Shown: positions 1 through 9,718, counted from the stretch's first letter. The stretch is DNA of 64,000 bases from Fodinibius roseus (GCF_900129315.1 NZ_FQUS01000006.1:1-64000), one strand, 5' to 3'. Program-made: numbers and translations. The notes: generated by a model not told the origin, from the letters alone.

Positions 1-496
1 GCAAAGAACATGTGTAAGCTATCCTTCTTTCTATCGCAACCTTGATTGGTACCCTTCCTCATCTATATCTTGGTCTGAAAACAAAATAAATTGATGAGTG
101 TGGTATTCTTTTGTAACAATTAATACGAAAGATTTGTAGTAATTTATAATATATAAAAATTCTGCGGTAAAAGTGTGAGTTAGTCGGCCATTGCCCGAAG
201 ATTTCATCAGTTGCTTTCCAATCTTATCGAGATAAACCCCTGGCCCATCGAAGGACAGGATGACCAACTGGATCTGTCCAGACCGATCCCGAATGCAGCA
301 CTCCGAGGCCTGTCCACCAGCAGCTGGCTATTCGATATGGTGATCGGCTGCCACTAGATGTAATCCGTAACCACGAAAAGTAAACAGCCCGGACAGAGTT
401 TAGTTTACACTCCCGAAGCACCCCGTCCACGTTTGCCTGGGATCCGGTGAGGACCGAAGTAGGGTTCATCCACTGACAATTAAAATGATATCATAT
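1..496. other. No supported gene at the left edge
   Basis: The short open frames here, on both strands, have no recognisable motif, signal peptide or domain. One plus-strand frame runs from about 184 to a stop near 357, but I cannot assign it to a family. The stretch is AT-rich up to about 230 and GC-richer after that. It lies downstream of the leftward heparinase-like gene and may be decayed sequence or an unrecognised terminal region. Confidence 0.5.
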
Positions 497-3169
497 TTAT
501 CCTGTGAATTTCCAGGCAAGTTTGCCCTCTTGCACAGATGCAGCACCAAAATGGGCCTTAATGGTATTATTTTTACCTGCTGCGGGTATCTTCAAAATAC
601 TTTCATCCAATGCAGACATCACGTAGTCACAACCAATGGCCGTATCCACAGTGAGAACGCCAGTGGATTCGTTGAACCTGACATCACGAACAAACGGTTC
701 ATCGGGATCAAATCCTTCAAATACCGAAACAAAGGTCTTCAGCCCCCCTCCCTCGCACCGGCGAACGACGTAAGGAATACGCGTTCCCTCATCGGAGTTT
801 TGCCAATCCCGCTGTCCCCATCCCTCCGCCAGATAACATTCTTCTCCGGGTTGGCCTATCATCCAGGCCTGCCCCCGCATGTTGGTACCTGCGTTCCACT
901 TCAGATTCCATGGCTCCTGGCTCTGTCCCTTTCGTATTCCGTCAAAATCATATAGTTGTTCTGATGCCACCGGTTGCAGTGTTAAGCCACTCACATCAAC
1001 CTCCAGGTTGTTCAGGTGGATTACGTAATCCTGCCGGTCTCCCCCCTGGACCCGGAAAACATCCACCATATAATTTCGCCCCTTTCCATGATCAATAAGA
1101 GCGCAGGTTCTGCGGTACATCGTGGCCTGGGCATATGCCTCCGATGAAGCTTCCATTACTTTCACATGGTTGGACGTTTTAAAGAAATGCATAGTCCCTC
1201 CACGGCCATCGCCTCTTTGGTCCTGCCCATCAATAACGACTGTGTTATGAGCGAGAACGCGGCTGGTCTTGAATTCCTGAGGGTGATCCCACAGGTAGCC
1301 CAAATCGGACAACAATTCATGCCCGTTTTTCCAGTAGTACAGGTTTAGACTGTCTTTGTGATGATGGTTACCCCAATGGCTGGCATTTAATAGGAGCAAG
1401 CTTTCTCGTCCGTCGGTTCCGGTGCGTATATGGCCTATGCGCAGGGCCGGTGGATTCCAATCTTTGAAACGCAACTGCCCGGACTTTTTATCTGCCAGAT
1501 CCGGAGAGCGATAATACAGCGAGATCGAAGAAGGAGTATTGGGTTGAGCAAGATCGTAAGGGAACGTCATGGTCAGCAACTCTAATCGCTCTTGATCCTG
1601 CTCGTAATAGGAGGCGGGGACCGGGCCGCTGGGCAGGCCAAGCCGCTGCCCGCAGAGTTGCTTGAGCAAAGCCAGATACTTTTTCCGTTTGGGGTAATGG
1701 GCGACCATCAGTTCCACATAGGAGGCATCGAGGCCGCCTGATGCCGGAAAGGCATCCGCATAAGGAGGATACCGCAGATCGCCCTGCAAGCCCTGGAAAA
1801 AAGCCTCCCATACCTGCTCATACTGGTTGTCGCTATACAGATCAAGCGAGTCGATGCGTCGGCCGGACTCTTCTTCAAAGCCGGGGGGATCACTATAGCC
1901 GCGTGCGGCCTGGGCCATATCCCATATCCCTCCCAGGGTCATCAAGCCATAAAAGGAGGATTCACTGCTCGTACCATCGCTGAGAAACCACTCATTGATC
2001 GCGCGATCAAACCCCTCCAGGCCAAAACGAACCATGCCCGGGTGACCTACGCACATCCCAACCATACCCACTGCCGTGCGGTTGCTGATGGACTTGTTAT
2101 TAATTTCTTTATCACACACCAGCAAGATGGTACTTTCCAGCAGCAAGTCGCGCTCAATGACTATGCGGTCGGCCTCCGAATAAATCGCCTTGCCCCCTTT
2201 GTCTTTGGCCGTGCAGCTCAGGTCATAGGCCTCCACAACTTTACGCACAAATTCCGAATCATAGCCTCTGCCAATAGCACGTCCGGCGCTCCAATAACCG
2301 GTCCACAGGCTGTAGTCTGGCTCGTTGGGCGGTGGGGTTAGTTCCGGCTCGGGCAGATCGTTGATATGCAGGGACGCTATTTTGGGATCCATGTCGGCAT
2401 ATTCGCCATAGCCCACGTGAACCAGCCAATTGGGGAAGCAGGCGGCAAACCGCAACAGTATCTTTCTGCAGGCCAAAGCAAATTCGGGAGTACCCGTAAG
2501 AGCATATGCCTCGGCCAGCATCCGGCTATAACTGGCCGCCCACTGGACCTTGCGGGCTCGAATGTTGGCGGTAAAACTGGGGCGGCCGGCCTTAAATCCA
2601 AACATTTCAAACGGTTCCCCGCCGTAGTAGGTAATGGTTTGGGCCGTGCCCCAGCTCGCGTGAAGTGCCACATCTTCAGGATAGTGCGCATTCGGGAACA
2701 CCGTCCCGCACTGCCGGCAGGTGAGCACCTCCGGATCCATAATATCCCAATTCCAAAGACCGTGCGGATGCACGGGATACCCCTGATCCCGGCAGGAAGG
2801 GCAGGGAGTCCAGAGAGTATATCCGGGGGTGGTCTCTTCTATGAGATTATCCAAAAAATCGGTATCGATATGCTTTAAGTAAAACCGGACCGTCCTTTCG
2901 ATATTGCTCGCATAGTTGCGCGCCCAGTCGTAGCGCTGAATATTTTCGCGGGCATACTGCAAGTCTCTTTCTTTAATGGTCAAACCCGGATGCGGCATGC
3001 TGTCTCGATAACGCTCCCACGGGGACCAGTCAAACAGAGGTTCTGTATATACCTCATCTGTGGATCTGTCCCCTTTAGCAAAAAGCCACGGCCCGCCCAC
3101 GGCAAGTCCTGCAGTGCTCTTTGCCACTCGTGTAATAAACTCCCGCCTGTCAAAAGTTGTTTGGTTCAT
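497..3169 (-). CDS. Heparinase II/III family protein, exported
   Basis: Predicted polysaccharide lyase-like enzyme of 890 aa. The N-terminus has a twin-arginine-like signal (DRREF at residues 7-11, then a hydrophobic stretch to about 31), so export by Tat is likely. The middle is an alpha-helical toroid region. The C-terminal half has the heparinase II/III beta-sandwich signature around NASHWGNHHHKDSLN and LAHNTVVIDG. Two CxxC pairs (CPSC 123-126, CRQC 151-154) suggest a zinc-ribbon insertion near the N-terminus. Members of the family cleave uronate-containing glycans; the substrate here is unknown. It lies 14 bp downstream of the ceramidase-like gene, so the two are probably cotranscribed. 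The family call is firm, the specificity is not. Confidence 0.85.
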   Translation of the reverse strand: MNQTTFDRREFITRVAKSTAGLAVGGPWLFAKGDRSTDEVYTEPLFDWSPWERYRDSMPHPGLTIKERDLQYARENIQRYDWARNYASNIERTVRFYLKHIDTDFLDNLIEETTPGYTLWTPCPSCRDQGYPVHPHGLWNWDIMDPEVLTCRQCGTVFPNAHYPEDVALHASWGTAQTITYYGGEPFEMFGFKAGRPSFTANIRARKVQWAASYSRMLAEAYALTGTPEFALACRKILLRFAACFPNWLVHVGYGEYADMDPKIASLHINDLPEPELTPPPNEPDYSLWTGYWSAGRAIGRGYDSEFVRKVVEAYDLSCTAKDKGGKAIYSEADRIVIERDLLLESTILLVCDKEINNKSISNRTAVGMVGMCVGHPGMVRFGLEGFDRAINEWFLSDGTSSESSFYGLMTLGGIWDMAQAARGYSDPPGFEEESGRRIDSLDLYSDNQYEQVWEAFFQGLQGDLRYPPYADAFPASGGLDASYVELMVAHYPKRKKYLALLKQLCGQRLGLPSGPVPASYYEQDQERLELLTMTFPYDLAQPNTPSSISLYYRSPDLADKKSGQLRFKDWNPPALRIGHIRTGTDGRESLLLLNASHWGNHHHKDSLNLYYWKNGHELLSDLGYLWDHPQEFKTSRVLAHNTVVIDGQDQRGDGRGGTMHFFKTSNHVKVMEASSEAYAQATMYRRTCALIDHGKGRNYMVDVFRVQGGDRQDYVIHLNNLEVDVSGLTLQPVASEQLYDFDGIRKGQSQEPWNLKWNAGTNMRGQAWMIGQPGEECYLAEGWGQRDWQNSDEGTRIPYVVRRCEGGGLKTFVSVFEGFDPDEPFVRDVRFNESTGVLTVDTAIGCDYVMSALDESILKIPAAGKNNTIKAHFGAASVQEGKLAWKFTG

Positions 3170-3183
3170 AAATATTTTCTCAC

Positions 3184-4650
3184 CTAATTTCTTTGAACTT
3201 GTCTAACCAGTTGATGTACTCCATCCACTATACGTTCTTCTACATTCCCTGCCCACCGCCAGGCGGGGTGACCATACTCATCAAGATGAGGCCCTCCTTC
3301 ATAACCTCCCTCTTCCCAGACACGCCGGGAAGGTATATAGGCTGCCATTTCATTCGCATAACCACAGACCCAGGTCGTTTGCTTACTGAATTCTTTTTTA
3401 AAGCGAAGGGAGTAATCTACCACTGCTTCACCGCCCATTCCAATGAGCAATAACTCTTTACCAAACTGAAAAGCTTGTACCGGATAAGCGTACGAGGTCG
3501 GAAAGGCTACACCCTCGTCAATCTCTTCTAACATTCTGTGAGCCCATCGCGCATGCAGCTTGCTAGAACCGTTTGCTATTGGGAGTAATTTGTCTCTGGT
3601 TACAATCTCTTCATAATCCAAATTAACATACTCAAATGCTGTCACAAGATCAGTTGAGGTCACCGGTTCCATCGGTTGTGCAAGGACTTCTTCTACAGCA
3701 TCAGACAGCATTTTGCCGTAGCGTTCACATAATGCTACCTTTCGTCGCGGCAGTGGATTTTGATCTCCTCCACAGGCATTGAAAAACATAGCAGCCGTTC
3801 CCGGATGATTTGTCTCGATATTAATTTGCGCATACCCGGGATAATCACCACTCCATGTGTTGAAGGAAAGAGTCGTGGGATGACAGGCATAACCGAATAA
3901 AACACTGATGAGATTTCCACGCGTCCCTTTAACGGCCAGCACAGGCACATAATGGTCGACAGCTCCTTTAAGAGGTTTGCCTTCAGCTTTTAACTGTGCC
4001 ACCTCAGACTCTTTATTTTCCCGCCTGTTTACAGCAAATGAACAATGACCTTCTCCTTTGAAAAGCTGAGCATCCTGCCAATTCTCCAAGGCTTCGCCCA
4101 CGGCCTCAACAACCTGATCACCCATCCAGTCAGAATACTCCCTCACCAGTTCCTGTTGATCCTCGTCGGCAGGGTAATAATCTCTGAGGTCATCCGTGAG
4201 ACGAGGGCCGGAATGATTATGTGAAAAGGTTAGCATAAACTCCGAACGTTCCAGCCTGAAATATTGATAAATTTTTCGATATATGCTCTTATAAACTGTT
4301 TTCGACATCCCCTGGTTATCGGTCGTTGCCATGACTACCCGCTTTCCATCCGGACTTTTAAGCGCCATGACCTTCACATAAATATCATGAATTTTACCAT
4401 ACGGAATCCGGGCTCCGCTATACCCGGCCAGCCACACTTTCTTTTTGGGGGTAATAACTCTTTTACCAATACCTACCTGCCAATCATTCTTTTCTCCTGT
4501 CTTCAGATTATAGTTTTTGATACGTTCACTATCCTCCTTATTTACGATTTTAAACTCTTGGAAAGAAAAATTTTTTGGAAGGATAGCTCCCAAAGAGAGT
4601 GCAGAAAGTGACGTAATGAATTCTTGCCTTGTAAAATTACATTTGTTCAT
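3184..4650 (-). CDS. Neutral/alkaline non-lysosomal ceramidase-like protein
   Basis: A 488 aa exported hydrolase related to the N-terminal domain of neutral/alkaline ceramidase. The N-terminus resembles the signal of its neighbour (TRQEFITS followed by a hydrophobic run). Family features are the segment WQVGIGKRVITP, the metal-site-like TFSHNHSGPR (His144, His146), the later YACHPTTLSF (His257) and NACGGDQNP near 292-299. It is shorter than full bacterial ceramidases, which are about 650-700 aa with an extra C-terminal domain. Such short homologues often sit in glycan-utilisation loci and their substrates are mostly untested. First gene of a two-gene leftward unit with the heparinase-like gene. 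Confidence 0.8.
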   Translation of the reverse strand: MNKCNFTRQEFITSLSALSLGAILPKNFSFQEFKIVNKEDSERIKNYNLKTGEKNDWQVGIGKRVITPKKKVWLAGYSGARIPYGKIHDIYVKVMALKSPDGKRVVMATTDNQGMSKTVYKSIYRKIYQYFRLERSEFMLTFSHNHSGPRLTDDLRDYYPADEDQQELVREYSDWMGDQVVEAVGEALENWQDAQLFKGEGHCSFAVNRRENKESEVAQLKAEGKPLKGAVDHYVPVLAVKGTRGNLISVLFGYACHPTTLSFNTWSGDYPGYAQINIETNHPGTAAMFFNACGGDQNPLPRRKVALCERYGKMLSDAVEEVLAQPMEPVTSTDLVTAFEYVNLDYEEIVTRDKLLPIANGSSKLHARWAHRMLEEIDEGVAFPTSYAYPVQAFQFGKELLLIGMGGEAVVDYSLRFKKEFSKQTTWVCGYANEMAAYIPSRRVWEEGGYEGGPHLDEYGHPAWRWAGNVEERIVDGVHQLVRQVQRN

Positions 4651-4679
4651 ATTAGAATATTATAATAATTATATAGCAC

Positions 4680-4892
4680 AGTGTGAGTGGCGCTCATGGC
4701 CGCTTGCGACCATCGCCCGTCCCCGGCGGGAATGAGGTGGCCTCGATCATATGCCGAGTACCGGTAATCCGAGAGCGAGGCCGACCCGGTGGGTATGCTT
4801 GGATCTTCCCTATAATCATCGGTGCGATCAACAGTTCCGTCTGCCTCGGACGCGGTCAACTCATATGCTACCCACTCAGCCTGCTTATGAGC
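4680..4892 (-). pseudogene. Remnant of a DNA/RNA non-specific endonuclease (NUC1 family)
   Basis: An open reading stretch on the minus strand contains the NUC1 active-site motif DRGH in the context SDYRYSAYDRGHLIPAGD, preceded by HKQAEWVAYEL and an acidic EADGTVDRTDDYREDP segment. These match the middle of the nuclease family. A stop codon lies just upstream of the matching part (about 4893-4895) and homology ends after MSATHTV, so both the signal/N-terminal part and the C-terminal half of the beta-beta-alpha fold are missing. No complete start exists; only a TTG occurs within it. Interpreted as a decayed gene upstream of the ceramidase-like gene. Confidence 0.75.
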
Positions 4893-5063
4893 TTATATCC
4901 TCTGAATTATCAATTTAATTATAGCAATATAATAGCTCCACGCTTACGGAGAAGACAGCATATTCCTATATATGTATCTTAATTTTAGTTATACAAAGCG
5001 TAAGAAACAATGCGTTATCAAAGTACTGGCGAATAATTTCAAATTTATACCAATTTATTACAG

Positions 5064-6295
5064 TTACCGGGAATTGGAGCTATCAAGTGGTTCAGGCAAC
5101 ATTGGGAACCCTATTTCCTGACCACCTAAAACCAACCTCAGGAAAAAATGAATTATCCCTGAACAACCAATCATTAAATCTGCCGTAATTACGTTGGTAT
5201 CTTGCACTGCCCACACGACTCCCTTATCAATATTTTTTCTAAAATTAAATAGTACTGAAGCGATATTATCTGCCCTTATTTCCCATTCTTTATCTCCCAA
5301 TACTCGATACGCCTCTAAATAAATTTCGCCTATTCCGCTGAGACCGTGACATTGGCTTAAATTAATATATCTGATATCCGGTGGGTGAACGTACAGCGCT
5401 TTAGCTGCAATTTCAGCATACAAATCATTACGTGTCACTTCATATAACCTGAGAAACGTTAAAGCAATACCCGGGGAGCCGTGACACCACCATTTCCACT
5501 CTTCAGAAGGAGAATCAGCACTGTAGGGCCATGACACAAATGATTTACTTTTATGCTTACTCATTTGGTTAAAAAGCCAGCTCAAACCACGTTCATAAGC
5601 TGCTTTAGTTTGGCTATCTCGGGTTCTACCGAAATGTCCAATCAAAAAATAAACAATTCCACTTACCCCGTGTGCAAAACCTGTAAAAGTCTTTCCTGCA
5701 GTATTTTCTATACCTTCTGGCATGCTCCACGAACCATCATCACGCAATTGCCTGAAAGAAACGAAACCATTACCTTTTTCAGCATACAAAAAACGTCTCG
5801 GTTCAATACCCGTTACGATCAGTAACATCACACAACCTAAAGAATATTTATCATCCTCAACCACTGGTGGTTCATCATTCTCCTGTTGGGGTGACATAAA
5901 GCCCGGTGTCCCCAATTTAAACCAAGGTTTGGAATTATCTAACCGATAGGTGAGTTCAAAATCTGTTATCCAAACCTTGCTCTTATTCACGATCAAATTA
6001 GAAGGGGTAAGATCGCGATGAACTAAATACCTACCGAGTCCTGCTCTCGTAAATCTATGGCTTTATAGATAATTCCTTTTGGATTATTTCGACCTACATC
6101 TATCAGTAAATAACCAGGGCCAAGCAATTTTTTTGATGTAATCTTTCTACTTCCGGAACGCCCAGCTTTTAATAGTTTCGAAGAACCATTCGATTTTATA
6201 ATCCCATCAAATGGATTGGCGATGTCGTCGGGTATGGCAAAGGGTACTTCTCGTTTATCCTGGACTAATTTTCCGTATTTATTAAATAAAAGCAC
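5064..6295 (-). pseudogene. Broken class III/IV-like lanthipeptide synthetase (kinase plus LanC)
   Basis: The downstream frame (5996 to 5064, 310 aa from its first ATG) carries kinase C-lobe motifs ITDFE and GTPGFMSPQ, then a LanC-like cyclase domain with glycine-rich repeats FAHGVSGI, WCHGSPGI, QCHGLSGIGE and IGCSGI. The Cys and Cys-His zinc ligands of LanC are kept in WCHG and QCHG. Just upstream in the same frame, without an ATG, is the catalytic loop LVHRDLTPSNL. The 6295-6023 frame (90 aa) has a kinase nucleotide-loop-like segment, GYLLIDVGRNNPKGIIYKAIDL. Roughly 80 residues normally between the lysine and HRD are missing and the frame shifts near 6040. I read it as a LanKC gene with an internal deletion and lost N-terminus. 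No precursor peptide was seen. Confidence 0.7.
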
Positions 6296-6300
6296 TATAT

Positions 6301-6317
6301 AAGAAGCCTTTTAAAAA
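6301..6317 (+). repeat. Possible terminal fragment of the 145-bp repeat family
   Basis: Seventeen bases, AAGAAGCCTTTTAAAAA, match exactly one terminus of the complete repeat copy at 31129-31277 (reverse complement). Similarity stops immediately afterwards. It lies at the junction between the broken lanthipeptide synthetase and the IS3 transposase remnant. It could be a relic of an element end or a chance match in AT-rich DNA. Confidence 0.3.
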
Positions 6318-6379
6318 AGCTTTCATTGATTTTAATGTACTTTTTTATGGATGACTATCGAGCTAAATTTATTGTAGCA

Positions 6380-6550
6380 AGCAACATGCCTACCCACTTT
6401 AGCTCCAAAGCTTTGGACCAGTGGGCTTACAACTACGGAGTGACCCTGGACTTCTCCCGACCGGAAAAATCTACCGGCAATCCGCATATTGAGTCCTTCA
6501 ATAGAGGCCTCCGTGACGAATGTTTAAACCTGCATTGGTTTTGTCCCTAA
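6380..6550 (+). pseudogene. IS3-family transposase (OrfB) C-terminal remnant
   Basis: The plus-strand frame contains HFSSKALDQWAYNYGV, DFSRPEKSTGNPHIESFN and LRDECLNLHWF, which is the end of the rve integrase core of IS3-type transposases. The catalytic Glu within IESFN is kept. The region of the second catalytic Asp (normally DNGPEF) reads SNMPTHF, so the site is lost. A stop follows directly after HWFCP and no other part of the element is visible. It is an inactive fragment and marks past IS activity next to the decayed lanthipeptide synthetase. Confidence 0.8.
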
Positions 6551-6678
6551 AATATATCCCGCCGCCTCTTGCCCGCCTCCCATTTTTTAGTTAATCTTTC
6601 ATTTTCCAAACGAATCAACGCTGTTGCGCCTGCAGCTGTAGTGCAATATCGTTATTCGACTAAATACTACAAACACAA

Positions 6679-7221
6679 ATGAAATGCTCAGTTTACATTG
6701 CCACCAGTACTGACGGTTTTATTGCAAAACCTGATGGAGACATTAAGTGGCTTCTTAGATCCGAGTATGAGGATGCGGCAAATGTTGGCTTGGTCTACGC
6801 TGAATTCATTTCGACTGTAGATGCCATTGTTATGGGCCGTCATTCATACGAGAAGGTATTGACATTCGATGAATGGTATTATGAGGGCACCGAAGTTATT
6901 GTATTGACGACACAAGATCTGACACCGCCGGAACATTTAACGGGAAAAGTGAGATTTGAATCCGCAACACCTCATGAAATAGCAGCAAAGCTTGCTGAGG
7001 AAGGGAAGAAACATCTGTATATAGACGGTGGAATAACGATTCAACGATTTCTTGAAGCGAAGTTGATCGACGAACTGACGATTACCGTAATCCCAATTCT
7101 ACTTGGAAGTGGAATACCACTGTTCGGTAATAAAGGAAATGAACAGCCCTTGGAGCTGATTGAAGTGTTTACAGCAGCCAGCGGTACGGTCCAAAAGCGA
7201 TACCGGGTTAAGTCTGTATAG
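6679..7221 (+). CDS. Dihydrofolate reductase family protein (RibD C-terminal-like)
   Basis: A 180 aa protein of the DHFR/RibD-C fold. It begins MKCSVYIATSTDGFIAKPDG, typical of the YwjB/YyaP-type family, and has the conserved AIVMGRHSYEKVL, the cofactor-binding-like HLYIDGGITIQRFL and the C-terminal LIDELTITVIPILLGSGIPLFG. These proteins are expected to bind NADPH, but most are not true folate reductases and the substrate is unknown. It stands alone, about 120 bp after the IS3 remnant and convergent with ppk. It appears intact. Confidence 0.85.
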   Translation: MKCSVYIATSTDGFIAKPDGDIKWLLRSEYEDAANVGLVYAEFISTVDAIVMGRHSYEKVLTFDEWYYEGTEVIVLTTQDLTPPEHLTGKVRFESATPHEIAAKLAEEGKKHLYIDGGITIQRFLEAKLIDELTITVIPILLGSGIPLFGNKGNEQPLELIEVFTAASGTVQKRYRVKSV

Positions 7222-7306
7222 TACAGATGGATAAACAAAGTACGGTATCGAAATCATGGAAAAAGCCATTAAAAAAGCAGGAGGTAAGCTTGAAAATGTA
7301 GCAACT

Positions 7307-9718
7307 TCACTTCTGTGTATCGTCCATCATCACATTATGAAAATTATGTACTTCCTCATTTCCGGGCTGCCTTTGTCTGTAACTTCCATCGGCATGCATA
7401 TCCCACGCTAACCGGTTATCCTGCAACGCATTCGAAAGAATATCGACAATACGGCTTTTTAACTTGGGCAGCGTGATGGGCACTATGGCCTCCACTCGCT
7501 CGTCCATATTCCGGTACCTCCAGTCTCCACTTCCAATAAAAACCTGAGGAGACCCTTCATTTTCAAAATAATAGATGCGGTCGTGTTCGAGAAAACGACC
7601 GATAATACTCAACACATGTATATTTTCACTGTATCCCTCAAGCTGCGGCCGCAGTCGGCAATGCCCCCGAACAATCAAATCAATTCTTACTCCGGCCTGG
7701 GATGCCTTATACAATCGCTGGATGATGGAAATGTCATCCAATGCATTCATTTTTGCAATAATACGAGCTTCTTTGCCCGCTTTGGCATGTTCGATCTCCC
7801 GGTCAATAAGCTCATAAAAAGATTCCCGAAGATACATCGGGGCTACCAGAAGTTTTTCGTAATGCTGATCGGGAGCATAACCGGTCAAATAATGAAATAA
7901 GTTGGAAATATCATGGCCTAAAACAGGATCCTTGGTCAACAGTCCCAGGTCGGTATAAATTTCAGCCGTATGAATATGATAATTTCCCGTTCCGATATGA
8001 CAGTAGGTGACATGTTTATCCCCTTCTTCCCGGACTATAAGGGCCACTTTTGCGTGCGTCTTTAGCCCCACAAGGCCATAAGCCACATGCACCCCCGCAT
8101 TTTCGAGTTTTTTACCCCACTCGATGTTGCTGGCCTCATCGAATCGCGCCTTCACCTCAACCAGTACCGCTACCTGCTTCTCTTTCTCCGCCGCTCGAAT
8201 AAGCGCCTTTACAATGGGAGAATCGTCCGACGTGCGATAAAGCGTTTGCTTGATTGCAATAACTTTGGGATCGTCAGCCGCTTCTTCAATCAACCGGCGC
8301 ACACTGCCTGAAAATGATTCGTACGGGTGGTGAACCAGCAGGTCTCCTTTACTTATGACGTCAAAAACGGTCTGTTCTTCTCCGGTTTCTTCCTCGTGAT
8401 AAAGCGGCCTCGGTATTACCGGCTTCCAGGGCTTATATTTTAGATAGGGAATCTTCAACTCAGCTAATGTAAAGCAGGCACTGAGGTCAAGCATCCCCTC
8501 CTGGTATATGATATCGTTTGTATTGTCACTAAGCTGCAGCTCGTTTTTAAGGAGCTCCAATACATTGGGATCGACGTCGTCTTCGACTTCTAAACGTACT
8601 ACTTCAGCAAATCGTCGCTCGCGCAACTCATCCGACATCATGGAAAGCAAATCTTCCGCCTCCTCTTCATTGCGGCGAAGATCCGCATTCCGGGTAATTC
8701 GAAACGCGCAGGTACTATCTACCTTCATACCTCGGAATAACCGCTCAATATTCTGTCTTATAATTTCCTCTACGGGGACAAATAAATAAGCGTAGGAGTC
8801 ACTTTCCAACTCAATCCACCGCGGCTGATTGGAGGGAACCTTAACCCTGGCAAAATTGAAGGCCTCACGATTCGGATGCTTTAATTTTACCGCAAGAGAC
8901 AGGCTCAAATTGGAAATGAATGGAAAAGGATGACCCGGGTCCACGGCCAGGGGCGTCAAGGTGGGATAAATATGCTCTATAAAGTAATGGTCGAGCGTTT
9001 CCCGCTGTTTCTTGGTGAGATCCTTGTAAAAACTGATCCTGACACCCGCATTCTCCTCCAGTAGCGGACGCAATTCGTTATTCCATACCCTCAACATGCT
9101 CTGCTGCATCTTACCCGCTTCGCGCTGTACCAGCCCTAACTGGGATTCAGCGGTTCGGCCGTCGGGACTCAAATCAAAAATTCCCGCCGCTTTTTGTCGT
9201 TTCAAGCCCCCTGCCCGCTTCTGTATGAACTCGTCCAAATTGCTTGCCGTAATCGCTAAAAACCGGACGCGTTCCAAAAGCGGGTGCCGATCATCCATAG
9301 CCTGCGCCAATACGCGCCAGTTAAAGTCCAGCCAGCCCAGCTCGCGATTCAAATAAAGGGAGGAATCGTCAACAGAAGCATTTTCGGGGACCTCCTGTGC
9401 TTTAACGGATGTCGGAATTTCAAAGTTTTGAGGCGGGCGTTCGATCTCTTTTGTGTCGGGTGCCGACCCCTTAAATATCCATGCCTGCCTGCCGGGATTC
9501 CAGGTAATATCCTGTGAGGAAAGACCCTTTAAATGACTCAAAACTTCTTCAGGAAGTGCTTTATTGCCATTCTCCGATTGAACCAGGAAAGAACCGTTAA
9601 ATGTTTCTTCAATTTTTTTTGCAGCCGCTGAGTGTGTTAACGTATGCAACCGTTTGATTTCATTATATAAATATACAGCGACTTCTTTGGCGGTAAACTC
9701 AGACATGGCAGTAATCAT
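7307..9718 (-). CDS. ppk1: Polyphosphate kinase 1 with N-terminal extension
   Basis: Catalyses reversible transfer of the ATP gamma-phosphate to polyphosphate. The 803 aa protein has the Ppk1 N domain beginning near LYLNRELGWLDFNWRVL (about residue 121), the head domain, and two PLD-like catalytic domains with KTHAKVALIVR and CHIGTGNYHIHTAEIYTDLGLLT, containing the catalytic histidines. An extra N-terminal region of about 115 aa (KEVAVYLYNEIKRLHTL to GRQAWIF) is not part of standard Ppk1 of about 690 aa and looks like a small helical DNA-binding-like or adaptor domain. Start may be MITAM (9718) or MSEF (9706). Ppx lies 115 bp upstream on the same strand, so synthesis and breakdown genes are paired. 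Confidence 0.93.
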   Translation of the reverse strand: MITAMSEFTAKEVAVYLYNEIKRLHTLTHSAAAKKIEETFNGSFLVQSENGNKALPEEVLSHLKGLSSQDITWNPGRQAWIFKGSAPDTKEIERPPQNFEIPTSVKAQEVPENASVDDSSLYLNRELGWLDFNWRVLAQAMDDRHPLLERVRFLAITASNLDEFIQKRAGGLKRQKAAGIFDLSPDGRTAESQLGLVQREAGKMQQSMLRVWNNELRPLLEENAGVRISFYKDLTKKQRETLDHYFIEHIYPTLTPLAVDPGHPFPFISNLSLSLAVKLKHPNREAFNFARVKVPSNQPRWIELESDSYAYLFVPVEEIIRQNIERLFRGMKVDSTCAFRITRNADLRRNEEEAEDLLSMMSDELRERRFAEVVRLEVEDDVDPNVLELLKNELQLSDNTNDIIYQEGMLDLSACFTLAELKIPYLKYKPWKPVIPRPLYHEEETGEEQTVFDVISKGDLLVHHPYESFSGSVRRLIEEAADDPKVIAIKQTLYRTSDDSPIVKALIRAAEKEKQVAVLVEVKARFDEASNIEWGKKLENAGVHVAYGLVGLKTHAKVALIVREEGDKHVTYCHIGTGNYHIHTAEIYTDLGLLTKDPVLGHDISNLFHYLTGYAPDQHYEKLLVAPMYLRESFYELIDREIEHAKAGKEARIIAKMNALDDISIIQRLYKASQAGVRIDLIVRGHCRLRPQLEGYSENIHVLSIIGRFLEHDRIYYFENEGSPQVFIGSGDWRYRNMDERVEAIVPITLPKLKSRIVDILSNALQDNRLAWDMHADGSYRQRQPGNEEVHNFHNVMMDDTQK

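Noticed and set aside
7222-7306. Short frame MEKAIKKAGGKLENVA after the DHFR-like gene
   Set aside because: Too short to judge, it runs into the antisense of ppk1, and has no recognisable family.
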